A stretch of DNA of 22,945 nucleotides from Ophiobolus disseminans (lineage: Eukaryota > Ascomycota > Dothideomycetes > Pleosporales > Phaeosphaeriaceae): NCBI GenBank assembly GCA_010093685.1, contig MU006249.1, positions 1 through 22,945 of the forward strand, written 5' to 3'. Under the pieces are notes generated by a model, which had not been told where the DNA came from, made no database searches, and saw only the letters and a program-made list of their open reading frames with translations. The position numbers were made by a program, and so were the translations under genes. Shown here piece after piece: positions 1 to 10,040 of this stretch. The number at the start of each line of letters is the position of its first letter. Position 1 is the first letter of the stretch.

Positions 1-2240
1 AATAATACTTATAGAGGGAAATCACGCCTCTAACGCCTAGACCTAAAGGCTTAGGTTGGCTACCTAGTTGGATACAGATTATCTAATATCTATCGCATCT
101 AGATACTATCTATAGCTAAGGTTATTAGCACACGTGATGTTGTGTTTAATAAGCACTTAGTATTTAATAGCAAAACTAAGAACCTAATAGACAACCTTAT
201 GCACAGTACACTAGAAGAGATTGCAACCTATATTAAGACTATAGAGCTTCTAACACTATAAACTAATCTAGAGGTTAAATTATTCTTTAAAGATAACACT
301 ACTAAAGACTCAACAGCTTAAGAAGAGACTAATCTACCTAGCTATTACTAAGAGAGGAAAATCATAGAGAGAAAGATTATAGGCATATACCTAACACCTC
401 CACTATCACTACTACTACCTGCTGTATTGCTAGCTATATTGTTGACCCTAAGCAAGGCAACAGGATTAACGTAGTTATGTTTATCTAAGACTGTTCTATA
501 GGCAGCTGCCTTTATAGCAGGAACTTAGGCTGACATATTAGCTAACATGAAGGAGAAGTAGTTAACAAGGCTAAGGTAAAGAGGCTGCTTGCCTTAGGCA
601 TTAAGCTACACCGCAGTTAGCTCCTACCTCTACTAACTTATAAGACTAAGCTTAAAGAATACCTAATAGAAGAGCTGTTTAAAGAAGCAGAACGCGACTA
701 TTTAGCAAGCTATCAAAAGATAGAATTATAGAGAGAAGTATCCTATGCCTCAATTAGACTAACAGGTCACTAGGTCCTAGACTGCATGTAGGTATACACC
801 TACAAGTTTAATAAGGATTATTAATTCATTAAGTGCAAGGCGCGCCTTGTAGTCAGAGGAGACCAATAGAGACAGATCTCTTCCTAAGACACCTATGCAG
901 CTACTCTAGCTAGTAGATTATTTCGCATGCTTATAGCAATTGCAGCTAAGCACAACCTAGAACTTAAGCAATATAACATTACAAACGCATTTGTTTATGC
1001 CACTATAGATAGGGAAATCTACATAAGGATGCCTAAAGGATACTAGAAGACAGGTATTATCCTTAAGGTTTAGAAGGCCTTGTATAGATTGCGCCTCTTA
1101 CCTATACTCTAGTAGAAGGAGTTTACAACAACTCTTAAAGACCTTAGCTTTACAAGCGTCCCTTACGAGCCTTGCTGCATAATTAAGGACAGCATTATTA
1201 TCTTCTTTTATATAGATAATATTATCCTAGCCTATGCTAAACACAAGACTAAGAAAGCACAACAAGCTATCTAACTCCTATAGGACAAGTATACTATAAC
1301 TAGAGGAGAAGATCTCTAGTTGTTCCTAGGAGTGGAGGTAATTAGAGACAGAATAGGAGGACTTATCTATCTCTTACAAGCTGCCTATATAGACAAAATC
1401 TACAGGCTAGTAGATAAGCATAAGCTACGCTATGATACACCTATAAGTTCTATTAAACTTAAGCCCTTAAACTCACTGTCAACACCTGCTGAGATTAACA
1501 GATACTAACGCAAAATTAGGTCACTACTCTTTGCTGCAGTCACTACTAGACTAGACATTGCTTTTGCTACCTCACGCTTAGCACGCTTCCTCTTAAACCC
1601 CTCCTAAGAGCATTACGATGCCGTAGACCGCGTCCTTCTATACCTATCAGACACAAGGTAGCTAGCACTTTAGCTTAGAGAAGGAGACACCCTTTAAGTA
1701 GCTAGTGATGCATTATTTGCAGACAACACACAAGACAGGAAAAGCTCTTAAGGCTATGCAATTAAGCTCTTTAATAGCCTTATTACCTAGAGAGCTAGCA
1801 AGCAAGACACTGTCACTACATCCACCACTAAGGCAGAACTCCTAGCCCTATCCTAAGTAGCTAAGAAAGCTCTCTTCACATCACGCCTACTCAAAGAGCT
1901 CTAAATCTAGCTTCTATCTAACACAATCACAATTCATTGCGACAACATGCAGACTATTAGACTAGTTACAAAAGAGATATCAAAGCTTCAAACAAAGCTT
2001 AGGTATGTGGACATCTACAACTACTAGATAAGACAGGAAGTTGCAAGTGGAAAGATTACTGTAGAATACATTTCATTATCGGAAATAATAGCAGATAGCT
2101 TCACTAAGGTGTTGCCAGGCAACAAGTGGCAAAACTTCCTTTATTAAGTTAGATTGATTAAGGTATTACTACACAAGGTGACTAAGGAGGCACTATTAGA
2201 AGAACTTTAAGCAAAACTTAAGGACCTTATTATCACCTAA
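1..2240 (+). pseudogene. Copia A pol remnant: integrase C-terminus, reverse transcriptase, RNase H
   Basis: Frame 1 from the left edge reads the integrase C-terminal region (GYLVGYRLSNIYRI, then STRDVVFNK at about 130-165). The frame changes somewhere near 360-440, and frame 3 carries RT and RNase H. RT landmarks are VYTYKFNKDY (about 800), CKARLVVRGD (about 835-865), ITNAF (about 980), KALYRL (about 1075) and FFYIDNIILAY (about 1205). RNase H includes HCDNMQTIRLV (about 1940) and IADSFTKVLPG (about 2090). Dozens of TAG/TAA codons interrupt it; two at 1110-1115 fall where Copia RTs have Trp plus another residue before KEF. The longest stop-free stretch is 1320-1508. Expected activities, if intact, are cDNA synthesis and integration. 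The copy is inactive. The end at 2240 is uncertain because any stop may be mutational. Confidence 0.88.
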
Positions 2241-2270
2241 GGTTACTAGCTTGCAAATACATCTAAGCTA

Positions 2271-2278
2271 AGAGGGTG
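2271..2278 (+). other. Polypurine tract of Copia A
   Basis: AGAGGGTG lies directly before the 3' LTR, the standard position for plus-strand DNA priming. Element C has the similar AGGGGGTG in the same place. Confidence 0.6.
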
Positions 2279-2476
2279 TGTTAGATATTAGGGGTGCTGT
2301 AAGGCTACTAACACTAAAAGAAACAGGAGGGGCGGGCACAAGCGCCTTAGCACACTAGTACTAGATCTAACACCTAGTCAAACTCCGCACTTAACTAGGG
2401 AACACTACAACAGAACATTATTATTATCAATTCATCTTATCTATTATTAGGTTTCAATATCTTATCAAATCTGACA
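2279..2476 (+). repeat. 3' LTR of Copia A (198 bp)
   Basis: The segment starts TGTTAGA and ends TCTGACA. These are imperfect inverted termini with one transition and include the canonical TG...CA. It follows the polypurine tract. At 2477 the sequence switches to match the reverse complement of element C from 16388 downward, which fixes the right boundary. The partner 5' LTR is outside the window. Confidence 0.75.
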
Positions 2477-2477
2477 C

Positions 2478-3468
2478 CTCTTAATTACTGCTAACTTGTT
2501 TAGGCGTCCTAATGCTCTTAGTCCCGCTCGCTAGCTTGCTTAAGAATATCTTAATTAGCAGGAGGCAAGTAATATAAGTTTTGGCCTTTCTGTAACTAAT
2601 TAACTACGCTAACCTTTAATAGCCTAAGAGATTTGCGCGCAATCGCGCTTTCTTAGCTTAAGCGATTAGAGATGCTAAGTCTAATTAGCGTGCTCACAAC
2701 ACTGCTAAAGCTAAGGCTGCAGCTAAAGCGAAAGCGGCTAAGATAGCATCTAAGTTATTAACTCGATTAAGAGCTCCGCCTGCTTTGTTTCCTACTGCTC
2801 TCTCTTTACCTCTTTAAGGATTATCGCGCAACTAAGGATCTCAACTCCTATAATCTCTGCTCTTACTCCCTTCTTAGCGATTAGCGCTTTAAGATCTGTT
2901 GCTATACTAGAGTAGACAGTATCTAAATTAGCAGTAGTAAGGATTTTAGCCTTAGCGTGGCTATTAGCAGCAGTCTAGGTATCAGCAGCAGCAGCCTAGA
3001 TATCAGTAGCTTAATCATCAGCTGCGCTCGCCTTCTTAGCAGCCCTATTACAGTGCTTAGCCTAGCTTAGTGTACAATTTAGGCTACGTTAATCTAAGCT
3101 ACAGCCTATTCATGCCTAGTACGCGCGCTACTCTACCTCCTCCGCCGATGTTTGCTGCTCAGCTAACTAGCTTTGTTCGGCTATTAAGTAGGCGCCCTTT
3201 AACCGCATCCTCGCTTAGTCGCCGCATTAGCCTATCTAATATAATTGACAGCTACACTACTAATGCTCTTAAGGATAATAGTCTTTTAATTCTGCGCTAG
3301 CGACTCCGATCTAAGCGACAAGAGACGCCTGAGTACACTAGCAATTAGACGCGTATCTACTCGCCTAGGACGGCGAAGATCTATAACGATCTCGATCGTT
3401 CTATAAGCAACTTTATTAGAAGAGGTAGTAGTTGTAGCGGTGGTGCTAGTCGTAGTAGTAGTGCTTAA
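2478..3468 (+). pseudogene. Antisense ORF of Copia B, truncated copy
   Basis: This is the counterpart, on the strand opposite B's gag-pol, of the antisense ORF at 15380-17002 in C. It reads RPNALSPAR early, a Lys/Ala-rich stretch (about 2700-2760), a Gln/Tyr/Arg-rich stretch (about 2960-3040), then GYVNLSYSLFMPSTRA (from about 3082), and ends at TAA 3466-3468. A +1 indel near 2575-2590 changes frame relative to C. The 3070-3300 segment is stop-free. Several codons that are TAG in C are CAG here and the reverse, which shows the ancestral residue was Gln. Its N-terminal part is missing because A inserted at 2476. The function is unrecognised. Confidence 0.68.
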
Positions 3469-3669
3469 GTTAGTGTCTGATCTAGCTAGTTATTTCTTTC
3501 TTTTGTCTTGTTTTTGATCTTTTCTACCGTGCTCTCTAGCTTACTTAGCTCTTCGGGAGCTTTAAGCGTTGAGCTTAGCTCGTTTGTAGATAAGAATAAC
3601 TTTCAATTAGATCTTCTCTACTCTTACACCTGCATCCAAATCTGTAATTATAATTAACTTACTAGCATT

Positions 3670-6510
3670 CTAGAGGTTTATTAGCTTCTTAAAGTAATTA
3701 AGCTGTTAACGCGTAAGCGACTTAGTGAGCCTATTAGCAGGCATAAATCTTGTTTCTAAGTACTCTACTAAGATTAATCCTCTCGCATATTCCTAGCGCA
3801 GCTACATATTCTATATGTTAACAAAGCGCAAACGAGTTGTGATCCGCTTATTCTTCTCTACTACTAGCCTAATTATCTGTTAATTATTACACTAGGTCTT
3901 CTACAGTTTACCTAGATTAAGTATTAGTTTCTTAAAGAAACGCTTAAGCGCTATAACTTCCTTAGTCGCATGCTCGAGCGCAATTAGCTTAGCTTCTGTT
4001 GTCGACGTGGTCACAGTCGCTTGTCTAGCCGCTTTCTAAAGGATTAGCCTACTAAACAGCATTGCTACATACCTATAAGAGGATCTTCGTGATTTTTAAT
4101 TATTAGCGAATAAAGCGTCCCCGCAGATTATTAGATCTAGTCTGTTAAAGTTCCTATACTAGATCGCTTCCTAGCGTGTACAATACAGGTACATAATCAC
4201 TCGCTCTATAGCTTTTAGATGCTAATCGCTGGGGTTTGTAAGGAAGTAGGACAACTTAGACACTAAAAACGCGATATCTAGGCGTAGCATAATCGCCGTG
4301 TACAGCACTAAGCCTACTCGCTCTTAGTATGCCTTAATCTCTTGCTTAGTAGCTTCTCTATCGCTCTTAATTAGCTCCTCTAATAGGAGTAGTGTTACAG
4401 GGAATATTCTATCCTTAAGCCTAAACCTCTTAGTGATCTTGTTAATGTATGTATTGTGGACCAGCGTAATTAATTAGTCCTAGCGATTCCTTACTACTCT
4501 TACGCCTAGGAACTATTCCACTAGCCCTTAATCTTAGATCTCGTACTTTCCTTTGATTAACGCCTAGAGCTTTTAAGCTTTAGCTTTATAGCTTATCTTG
4601 TACATTAGCAAGATATTGTCTACATAAAACAAGATTAGCAGCTTGCGGTCCTGATCGAAGAACAGGCATAGTTCTTCTTTTGCCGCTATTAAGCCTAGCG
4701 ATTAGAGGGTGCCTAAGAACTTCTTATACTAGAGCAGAGGTGAATCTCTTAGTCCGTACAGCGCTCGGTTGAGCCTTACGCACATTCTATCTTTCTTAAA
4801 CCTGTCTAGTATCTTATAGATTACTAGGTCCTGTGCTGTAATCTTAGCATTAAGGAATGCTCCTACGATATTATACTGCATAATCTCTATATTAAAGCAA
4901 GCAGCAATCGCTATCGCCGCTTAGAAGGACTTTGCAGCTTGAGTGGCTGCATATGTAGAGTTTAGTAAGTCCTTCTCTTAGAGATTACCCCTTACAATGA
5001 TCCGCGCTTTGCATTTAAGCAAGTATCTGTCTTAATTAAACTTGTATGTCTACACCTATTTAAGCGGCAGAGGCCTACTTAGGGCTTGCGATCTTAGGAT
5101 CTTAGACTAAGTTCCTTGCTTACATAGCTAATTAACTTCCTTCTTAGAAGCTTGCTTAAAGAACTCTTTGTATAGATGTTGTATTAGCTGTTTCTATATT
5201 GTCGGCGGTAATAGAAACTTATCTTGATAGAGGCGAGCACTTCCCTTAATTATTGCTCTTAGCGCTTGCTCTCTAAGCATAGCCGCTACAACCACTGCAT
5301 TTAGTGTCTTGTAGCTCGATCGCTTATCCTAGGGTCTATTTATACCTAGGAGAAAAGTATTCTAAAAGTTGCACTATAGATCTAATAGCCTATTAAGAAC
5401 ATTAGCATCTGCGATTAATGCATAAACACCTCTCTTGTCTTTTCTACTCTCTAGTTAATCGTCAGGTGTCTAATCTCTTAGTCTCCTTGTTCTTTAAGGC
5501 AGATACTAGTGCACTAATCCTTCTATAGCTGTACTGCGCAGTCTCCTGCTTAATCTCGTAGTTAGTAGTTGTAATAGCCCTGCTTCGCCCACTACTGTAG
5601 AGGTATAGCGCGTAGATTAAGCGGCAAGGTTAGCTGCACGCGTTAGCGCAGCCCGTAGAGGTCCTAAACCTCTAGTAATTAATAAACTAGCTCCTACTAC
5701 AGGAGTGTACACCTCCTGCTAGCTATCTACACTATCGCGATCGCGTCGCGCGCGACTACTCCCTGCGATCTCTAGATTAGGAGTCGCCTCTAGGGTAGTA
5801 AGTCTAGTTTAATCACCCCAGCTTGTGCGGATTCTTAGATAGTCACTAGCTATATTCGCATCTCGCACAGTTTCTGCCTGCTTATCTTCTTAATTATCTG
5901 CTAGGCCTAGCGGACTTTTAAGGTCTTAAGCCTGCTCACCCCTAAGTTGTTGCTTAGTAAGGTGCTCGCGGTATCGCTAGCGGATTAGCATTAAGGTAGT
6001 TAAGTCAATCGGCGCAAGCTCTGCTTTTAGCTTCCTAATTAAGGCTTGTAGTGTAGTCTAGTCTTCTGCAAGAAGTATAATCTAAATTAGAGCTAGTAGC
6101 TTATAGGCAACAGTCTTATGTACCCATTCGAGCACGTTGCTGAGCTTAGCAACATTCCTCTTCTACTAATTAAGCTCTACTTTATAGACGGCTACATCCT
6201 CTAGGTGCGTGATTATTGCTTCTACGCGGTCTTCCTTAGCCTTGTTGTACTCTATAAGCTTCTGTTAGAGGGCCTTCTTTTGCTAATCTAGCATCTCGTT
6301 TGTTTCTTTAGCAGGCTTCTCTAGGAGCGAATCGAGCTCTAGGTAATTAGGTGCCTGATTATCGACTAGGGCCTGTGTTTCCTTGTCTAGATCGACAAGA
6401 TCCTAGATTCCTTTGCCTGCGCAATAGAACTAGAGTTAGGCGTACTAATACAGCTAGTTAGATTAGCTTTTAAGGAGCGCATTGTGTGCATTAACTCTGT
6501 CGTCGTTTAT
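3670..6510 (-). pseudogene. Copia B gag-pol remnant with in-frame deletion of gag C-terminus, protease and integrase
   Basis: One minus-strand frame of 2841 bp. Codons 1-184 match the gag N-terminus of C (10041-10592). The sequence then jumps, between 5958 and 5959, to the equivalent of C 12894, just after integrase, and continues through the linker, RT and RNase H to the stop at 3670-3672. The two blocks are 552 and 2289 bp, identical in length to their C counterparts, so the missing 2301 bp (767 codons) is removed exactly in frame with no net indel elsewhere. RT shows YVDNILLMY (around 4590-4620). The start codon reads ATA (6508-6510) where C has ATG, a G-to-A change. Many TAG/TAA codons interrupt it, so it is inactive. 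Confidence 0.85.
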
Positions 6511-6624
6511 TATACGTGTGTAGATTAGGAGATAATAGAGTAGTGTGATTGTTCTAACACTCTCAGCAGTACTAGGTACGCAGGGAGAATTAACTCTACG
6601 ATCCTAAAGCGCTAGGCTTATAAC

Positions 6625-6798
6625 TGTTATTGCTAAGAGACGTTGGAACTTTAATTGAAATGAGTGTTTTGATTAGATAACTACTTAGGAAAGATCGGAT
6701 AAAAATCCATGTTATATACCCTACGTCGGGGCCTTGATCCCCGTGTCTCCGGGCTTGATCCCGTGATTAGCCTTAGCTTAAACCTTAGTTCTCTAATA
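6625..6798 (-). repeat. 5' LTR of Copia B (174 bp)
   Basis: The reverse complement aligns along its length with the 173-bp LTRs of C, including the TATATAA segment and the terminal AGCAATAACA. Its first bases read TATTAGAGAA against TGTTAGAGAA in C. The internal side continues with GTTATAAGCC, a mutated version of the C primer-binding site. Confidence 0.87.
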
Positions 6799-6942
6799 GA
6801 TGTCTATATGCCTAAGCTTTATTCAAAGCTTTGATATCTCTTTCGTAACTATGTTATCTTAATAAATCGTAATTGTATTAGATAGAAGCTAGATTTAGAG
6901 CTCCTTAAGTAGGCGTGATGTAAAGAGGGCTTCCTTAGCTAC
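6799..6942 (-). mobile_element. Fragment G: A-like Copia RNase H piece
   Basis: The reverse complement aligns with Copia A at about 1857-2016. Shared landmarks are the translation VAKEALFTSRLLKEL, the following CTAAATCTAGCTTCTATCTAA-type stretch, and GACATC at the end. It has a small deletion of about 15 bp relative to A. It is bounded by the LTR of B on one side and the poly-A tail of LINE D on the other, so it is a remnant of an older A-family element used as a target. The rest of that element was not found in the window. Confidence 0.78.
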
Positions 6943-6999
6943 TTTTTTTTTAAATCATTTACATTGCACTATCTATTGCTAGCAGAAATACAATAATGC

Positions 7000-9753
7000 T
7001 TATGCAGCCCTAGGGGCTATAGAGCGCTGCGCATACTTTGCTAATCCCTCTTTCCTAGGGCTCTAAAGCTTAGTGCTATCAGCTGCAGTCTTCCACCTGC
7101 GTTGTGCATCTCTGCCTGTGTTCTCTTTTTATCCTTACTTGTAGTTTAACTCGTTGTAGTAGGCTTAAGAAGCTCCTGCTGCTAGCAGCTAATTAGCTGT
7201 AGCAATAGTAGTGTTTTTTAGAAAGGTTAGTAAGGCAGCCCTTCTTTTTGTTGTGCTAAAGAGTTGTAGTAGTGTAAGAAAAGACGTGTCTAGAGCTATT
7301 GCTATTCTCTTTCTCTCTCTTCTGTAGTGCTTGCAGTGTAGAAGAAGGTGCTAAGGTGTTTGCAAGGACTTGCAGCTACTAAAGCATTCTCCTATATCGT
7401 CTTTACCTATAGCATTAGAGAATTGCTTAAAAAAGCCTTTTCTAAGCTTAAGCTAGTAGTAAGCAGTCTGTACTTTCTTAGGGCTAGAAAGTAGCTGCAT
7501 CTTGTATAAGATCTTTAGTGTATCTCGTGTAGCCTTACTGTAGGCCTTGCTCTTTTCTCTTCTCTTTATTTGTTTCTAGTCTTGTTTCTATGTGTGTAGG
7601 ATCTCCTTCTTTACCTTTCCTTTAAGATAGCTAAACGTAGTAAGAGGGTCCTTTGCTTTTTGTTTTAAGCCCGCCTTAGCTAGCATATCTGCGTGCTCGT
7701 TGCCTTAAATCTCTTAGTGTCCTAGGACCTAGGTTATTAGGATCTTGTTGTTCTGTAGTACAATCTATTTGCAGTGTTCTGTAATTTTATAGTACACTTT
7801 TTAGCCTCCTGTTAGAGAGACCTTTTGTAGCCTTTTAAGAGCTACTTAGCTATCTACAAAGACGTGTATTTCCTTTCCTTATAGGTTTTATCTTTAGAGG
7901 TTCTTAAGAGCGTTGTGCACTGTTGCAAGCTCGGCGTCTATAATCTCTACCTTGTCTCCTAGGCTCTAGTTTTTGGCTTGGATAAATGTGCCCTGTGCAG
8001 AAACTTAACAGTATCCTGTAGCTACTTTCTCTTCTATCTTTAAGCCGTCTGTGTATAGCAGCACTAGTGTAGTTTCCTTCTCTTTCTCTTTTTGGTCTTG
8101 CAGCTATTGCTTGTAGCGGTTTACTGTTTTAGACTTGCTGCTTTTTAAGATAGTAATGCTAGCATAGGCTAAAGCTAGCTTGCTCTACGGCTTAGCTAGA
8201 AAAATAGAGATCTCTTCTACATTGCGTTGTTCTTATGTTCTGTTTGTAAGCTCTCTTAGCTGTGTGCTAATACAAAGCTACTTCTATTACTGTATTGCTT
8301 CTCTAATAGGATAGTTTTTTCCTAAAGATAGGATTCTGATAGCATATTGTTAGCAGAGCTTTTTAGCTTAAAGTTTTATTAGCAAGGTTGCTGCTTCAAT
8401 TTCTATAGCCTTAGTAGGTGATCCTTTAAAGGCCCTAAGAATTTGGCGTAGCGCTAAGTTCTGCAGTATCTGATACTCCTTAAGTGAGTTTTTTCTTTTG
8501 CCCTACTATAGCTGCACTCTATAGTCTGCCACTAAGGAGACGCACGCAACGTAGAGCTGCCTTGTTGCCTATGTACTTAAGCCTCTTTAAGTATTTCCTA
8601 GGCGTAGCAGGCGCTAGAAGACTTGCTGTGCTATAGCAACCTTGTTTTAAACATGCTTTTTATACGATAGCTTATTGTCTAGGAAGAAGCTAAGCTAGCG
8701 GACACAGCTGCTTAGCTAAATTAGGCTTTCTCCTAATAAAACAGATTCTGCTTCAATTACTCTCTTGCAGCTAGCATAGAGAAGCTCTGTCTTTTCTACA
8801 TTAAATTCAATTGCGCTTTCTTAAGCTTCCTAAAGTATAGCCTTTGCAGTCTCTTCTAGTGTTTGCTTTAGCCTCTTTGTTAATCTTGCGCTTGCTCTAA
8901 TGCATATGTTGTTAATATAAGAGAAGGTAAAGGTGCCTAGCCTTATTTTGCAGATGTCTCTAATGTAGAGAAGAAAGAGAATAGGCGAGATTAGCGATTC
9001 TTAAGGTATACCAATCTCTATGCTTTGTAGCACTTAAGTTTAGCTATTAAACTTAAGTTTAATAGAGCGTTTAGATAGAAAGAAGCTAATCCACCTAATT
9101 AATGCTAATAGAAGTTGAAGTTTTTTGCACATAGCTAGCAGCTAGTTTACTGCTACGTAGTCAAAGGCTTCTTTTACATCAATAAATAATAGTGTAGTAG
9201 TAGGCTTCTTTAGCTACGCTTCTTGAACTTTTGACTGCAGAAGGGGGCAGGCATCTAGCGCTAATTTCTGCTTTCTTCCTCCTATCTGTGTGTGTTGCAG
9301 GAGGTCTCCTATCTCTACTAGGTAGCTTAGCCTTGTAGCTAGGATCTTCTTAAATGCTTTTCCTTAGCAATTTAAAAGAGAGATAACTCTGTAGGCTTTT
9401 AGTAGCGAGTAGTTCTTTTTGCTTGCTTTTAGTAGTATAACTCTAATTGCTTCTCTCTAAGCCCTAGGGTAGTATCCGGCAACAAACAGCGCCCTGTAGA
9501 GAAGAAAGAACACTTTACTTGTTGCTTTGTAGGCCTTACGTAGAATAGCGAATAAGAGCTAATCTGTACCTAGCGCTTTCTTTAGATTGCTAGCAAAGAT
9601 AGTGTTATAGATTTCGATCTTATCTAGCTCTTCTTTCTAGTCCTACTTTCCTTATGTATATCCGCTCTAGTGTAGTTGTGTGTTTGTGCGTAGAGGGCTA
9701 GAGAATAGAGTTGTTGTAAAGGCTGTACATTGCTCTTTAAATTCCTTTGCTAT
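7000..9753 (-). pseudogene. LINE D ORF2 remnant: RT (C-terminal two thirds), RNase H, zinc motif
   Basis: RT landmarks are LGTD (W site), IRVILLKASKKNYSLLKAYR, LATRLSYL, LFIDVKEAFDYV (from 9180 downward), IGIP with SPILFLLYI (about 8970-9010), and the catalytic box as YINN (8908-8919), where both Asp are replaced by Asn. RNase H keeps recognisable acidic positions in LYTDG (about 8055), DAEL (about 7940), HVFVDS (about 7860) and GNEHADMLAKAG (about 7690). A C-terminal Cys/His motif follows (CFSSC, then HLLLHC), as in Tad1-type LINEs. The stop TAA at 7000-7002 is shared with LINE F. RT and RNase H boxes and the stop are all in one frame, interrupted by TAG/TAA. The predicted role was target-primed reverse transcription; the copy is now dead. 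Confidence 0.88.
9749..9753 (+). repeat. Target site duplication of Copia C, left copy (GCTAT)
   Basis: GCTAT directly precedes the 5' LTR and is repeated directly after the 3' LTR. The LINE D frame reads through when one copy is removed. Five bp is the usual Ty1/Copia duplication length. Confidence 0.92.
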
Positions 9754-9926
9754 TGTTAGAGAATTGAGGTTTGAGCCGAGGCTGATCACGAGATCAGGCC
9801 GGGAACACGGGGATCAAGGCCCCGACGTAGGGTATATAACCTGGATTTTCATCCGATCTTTCCTAAGCAGTTATCTGATCAATACACTCATTTCAATTAA
9901 AGTTCCAACGTCTCTTAGCAACAACA
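9754..9926 (+). repeat. 5' LTR of Copia C (173 bp)
   Basis: Runs from TGTTAGAGAA to AGCAACAACA. It contains a perfect 6-bp-arm inverted repeat CTGATC-ACGA-GATCAG (9782-9797) and a TATATAA box (9833-9839). It differs from the 3' LTR at eight sites, all transitions. At every one the 5' LTR keeps C or G and the 3' LTR has T or A. Confidence 0.94.
9833..9839 (+). promoter_or_regulatory. Putative TATA box in the LTR of Copia C
   Basis: TATATAA in mid-LTR is the expected place for the U3 promoter of an LTR element. It is conserved in the 3' LTR and, in reverse orientation, in the LTR of B. Use as a promoter is inferred from position. Confidence 0.5.
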
Positions 9927-9944
9927 GTTATGAGCCCGGCGCTT
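9927..9944 (+). other. Primer-binding site of Copia C, resembling the initiator tRNA-Met anticodon arm
   Basis: GTTATGAGCCCGGCGCTT follows the 5' LTR immediately. Its complement contains GGGCTCATAAC, which has the form of the anticodon arm of eukaryotic initiator tRNA-Met (anticodon CAU). Some Copia elements, including Drosophila copia, are known to prime from an internal cut of this tRNA rather than its 3' end. In B the same site reads GTTATAAGCC, one G-to-A change. The tRNA match is from memory of the family, not an alignment. Confidence 0.68.
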
Positions 9945-10040
9945 TAGGATCGTAGAGTTAATTCTCCCTGCGTACCTAGCACTGCTAAGAGTGTTGGAAC
10001 GATCACACCACTCTATTATCTCCTGATCTACACACGCACG

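Larger units (their letters stand above)
1..2476 (+). mobile_element. Copia element A (Ty1/Copia LTR retrotransposon), 3' part
   Basis: The 3' part of a Ty1/Copia element; its 5' LTR, gag, protease and most of integrase lie left of the window. The order seen is integrase C-terminus, linker, RT, RNase H, polypurine tract, 3' LTR, which is the Copia order. The LTR follows the end of pol within about 40 bp, so this family lacks the extra 2-kb 3' region seen in elements B and C and is a different family. The right edge abuts sequence homologous to the interior of element C (near 16388), so A appears to have inserted into B. The 5 bp after the LTR are CCTCT; the matching duplicate would lie outside the window. 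Confidence 0.88.
2477..6798 (-). mobile_element. Copia element B (minus strand), internally deleted and cut by A
   Basis: The reverse complement matches element C: 5' LTR at 6625-6798, a damaged primer-binding site just inside it, a gag-pol remnant at 3670-6510, then the start of the antisense-ORF region. It lacks the equivalent of C 10593-12893. Its 3' end, including the 3' LTR, is cut off at 2476 by element A; the missing piece, equivalent to C 16389-17338, should lie beyond the left edge. It is inserted into fragment G. The 5 bp outside its 5' LTR are GATGT (6799-6803). Confidence 0.88.
6943..9753 (-). mobile_element. LINE D (Tad1-like), 3' portion
   Basis: The minus-strand 3' end is a run of nine A residues (T-run at 6943-6951) preceded by a 3' UTR of about 50 bp that is shared with LINE F. 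Reading inward gives the ORF2 stop, zinc motif, RNase H and RT. The element is interrupted at 9753 by Copia C and resumes at 17344. The 5-bp target copy (9749-9753) belongs to D. No target duplication of D itself was recognised. Confidence 0.88.

Noticed and set aside
9680..9955. A 91-codon plus-strand ORF
   Set aside because: It crosses the LINE D/5' LTR boundary, opposite to the D frame and outside the gag-pol frame; a chance frame.
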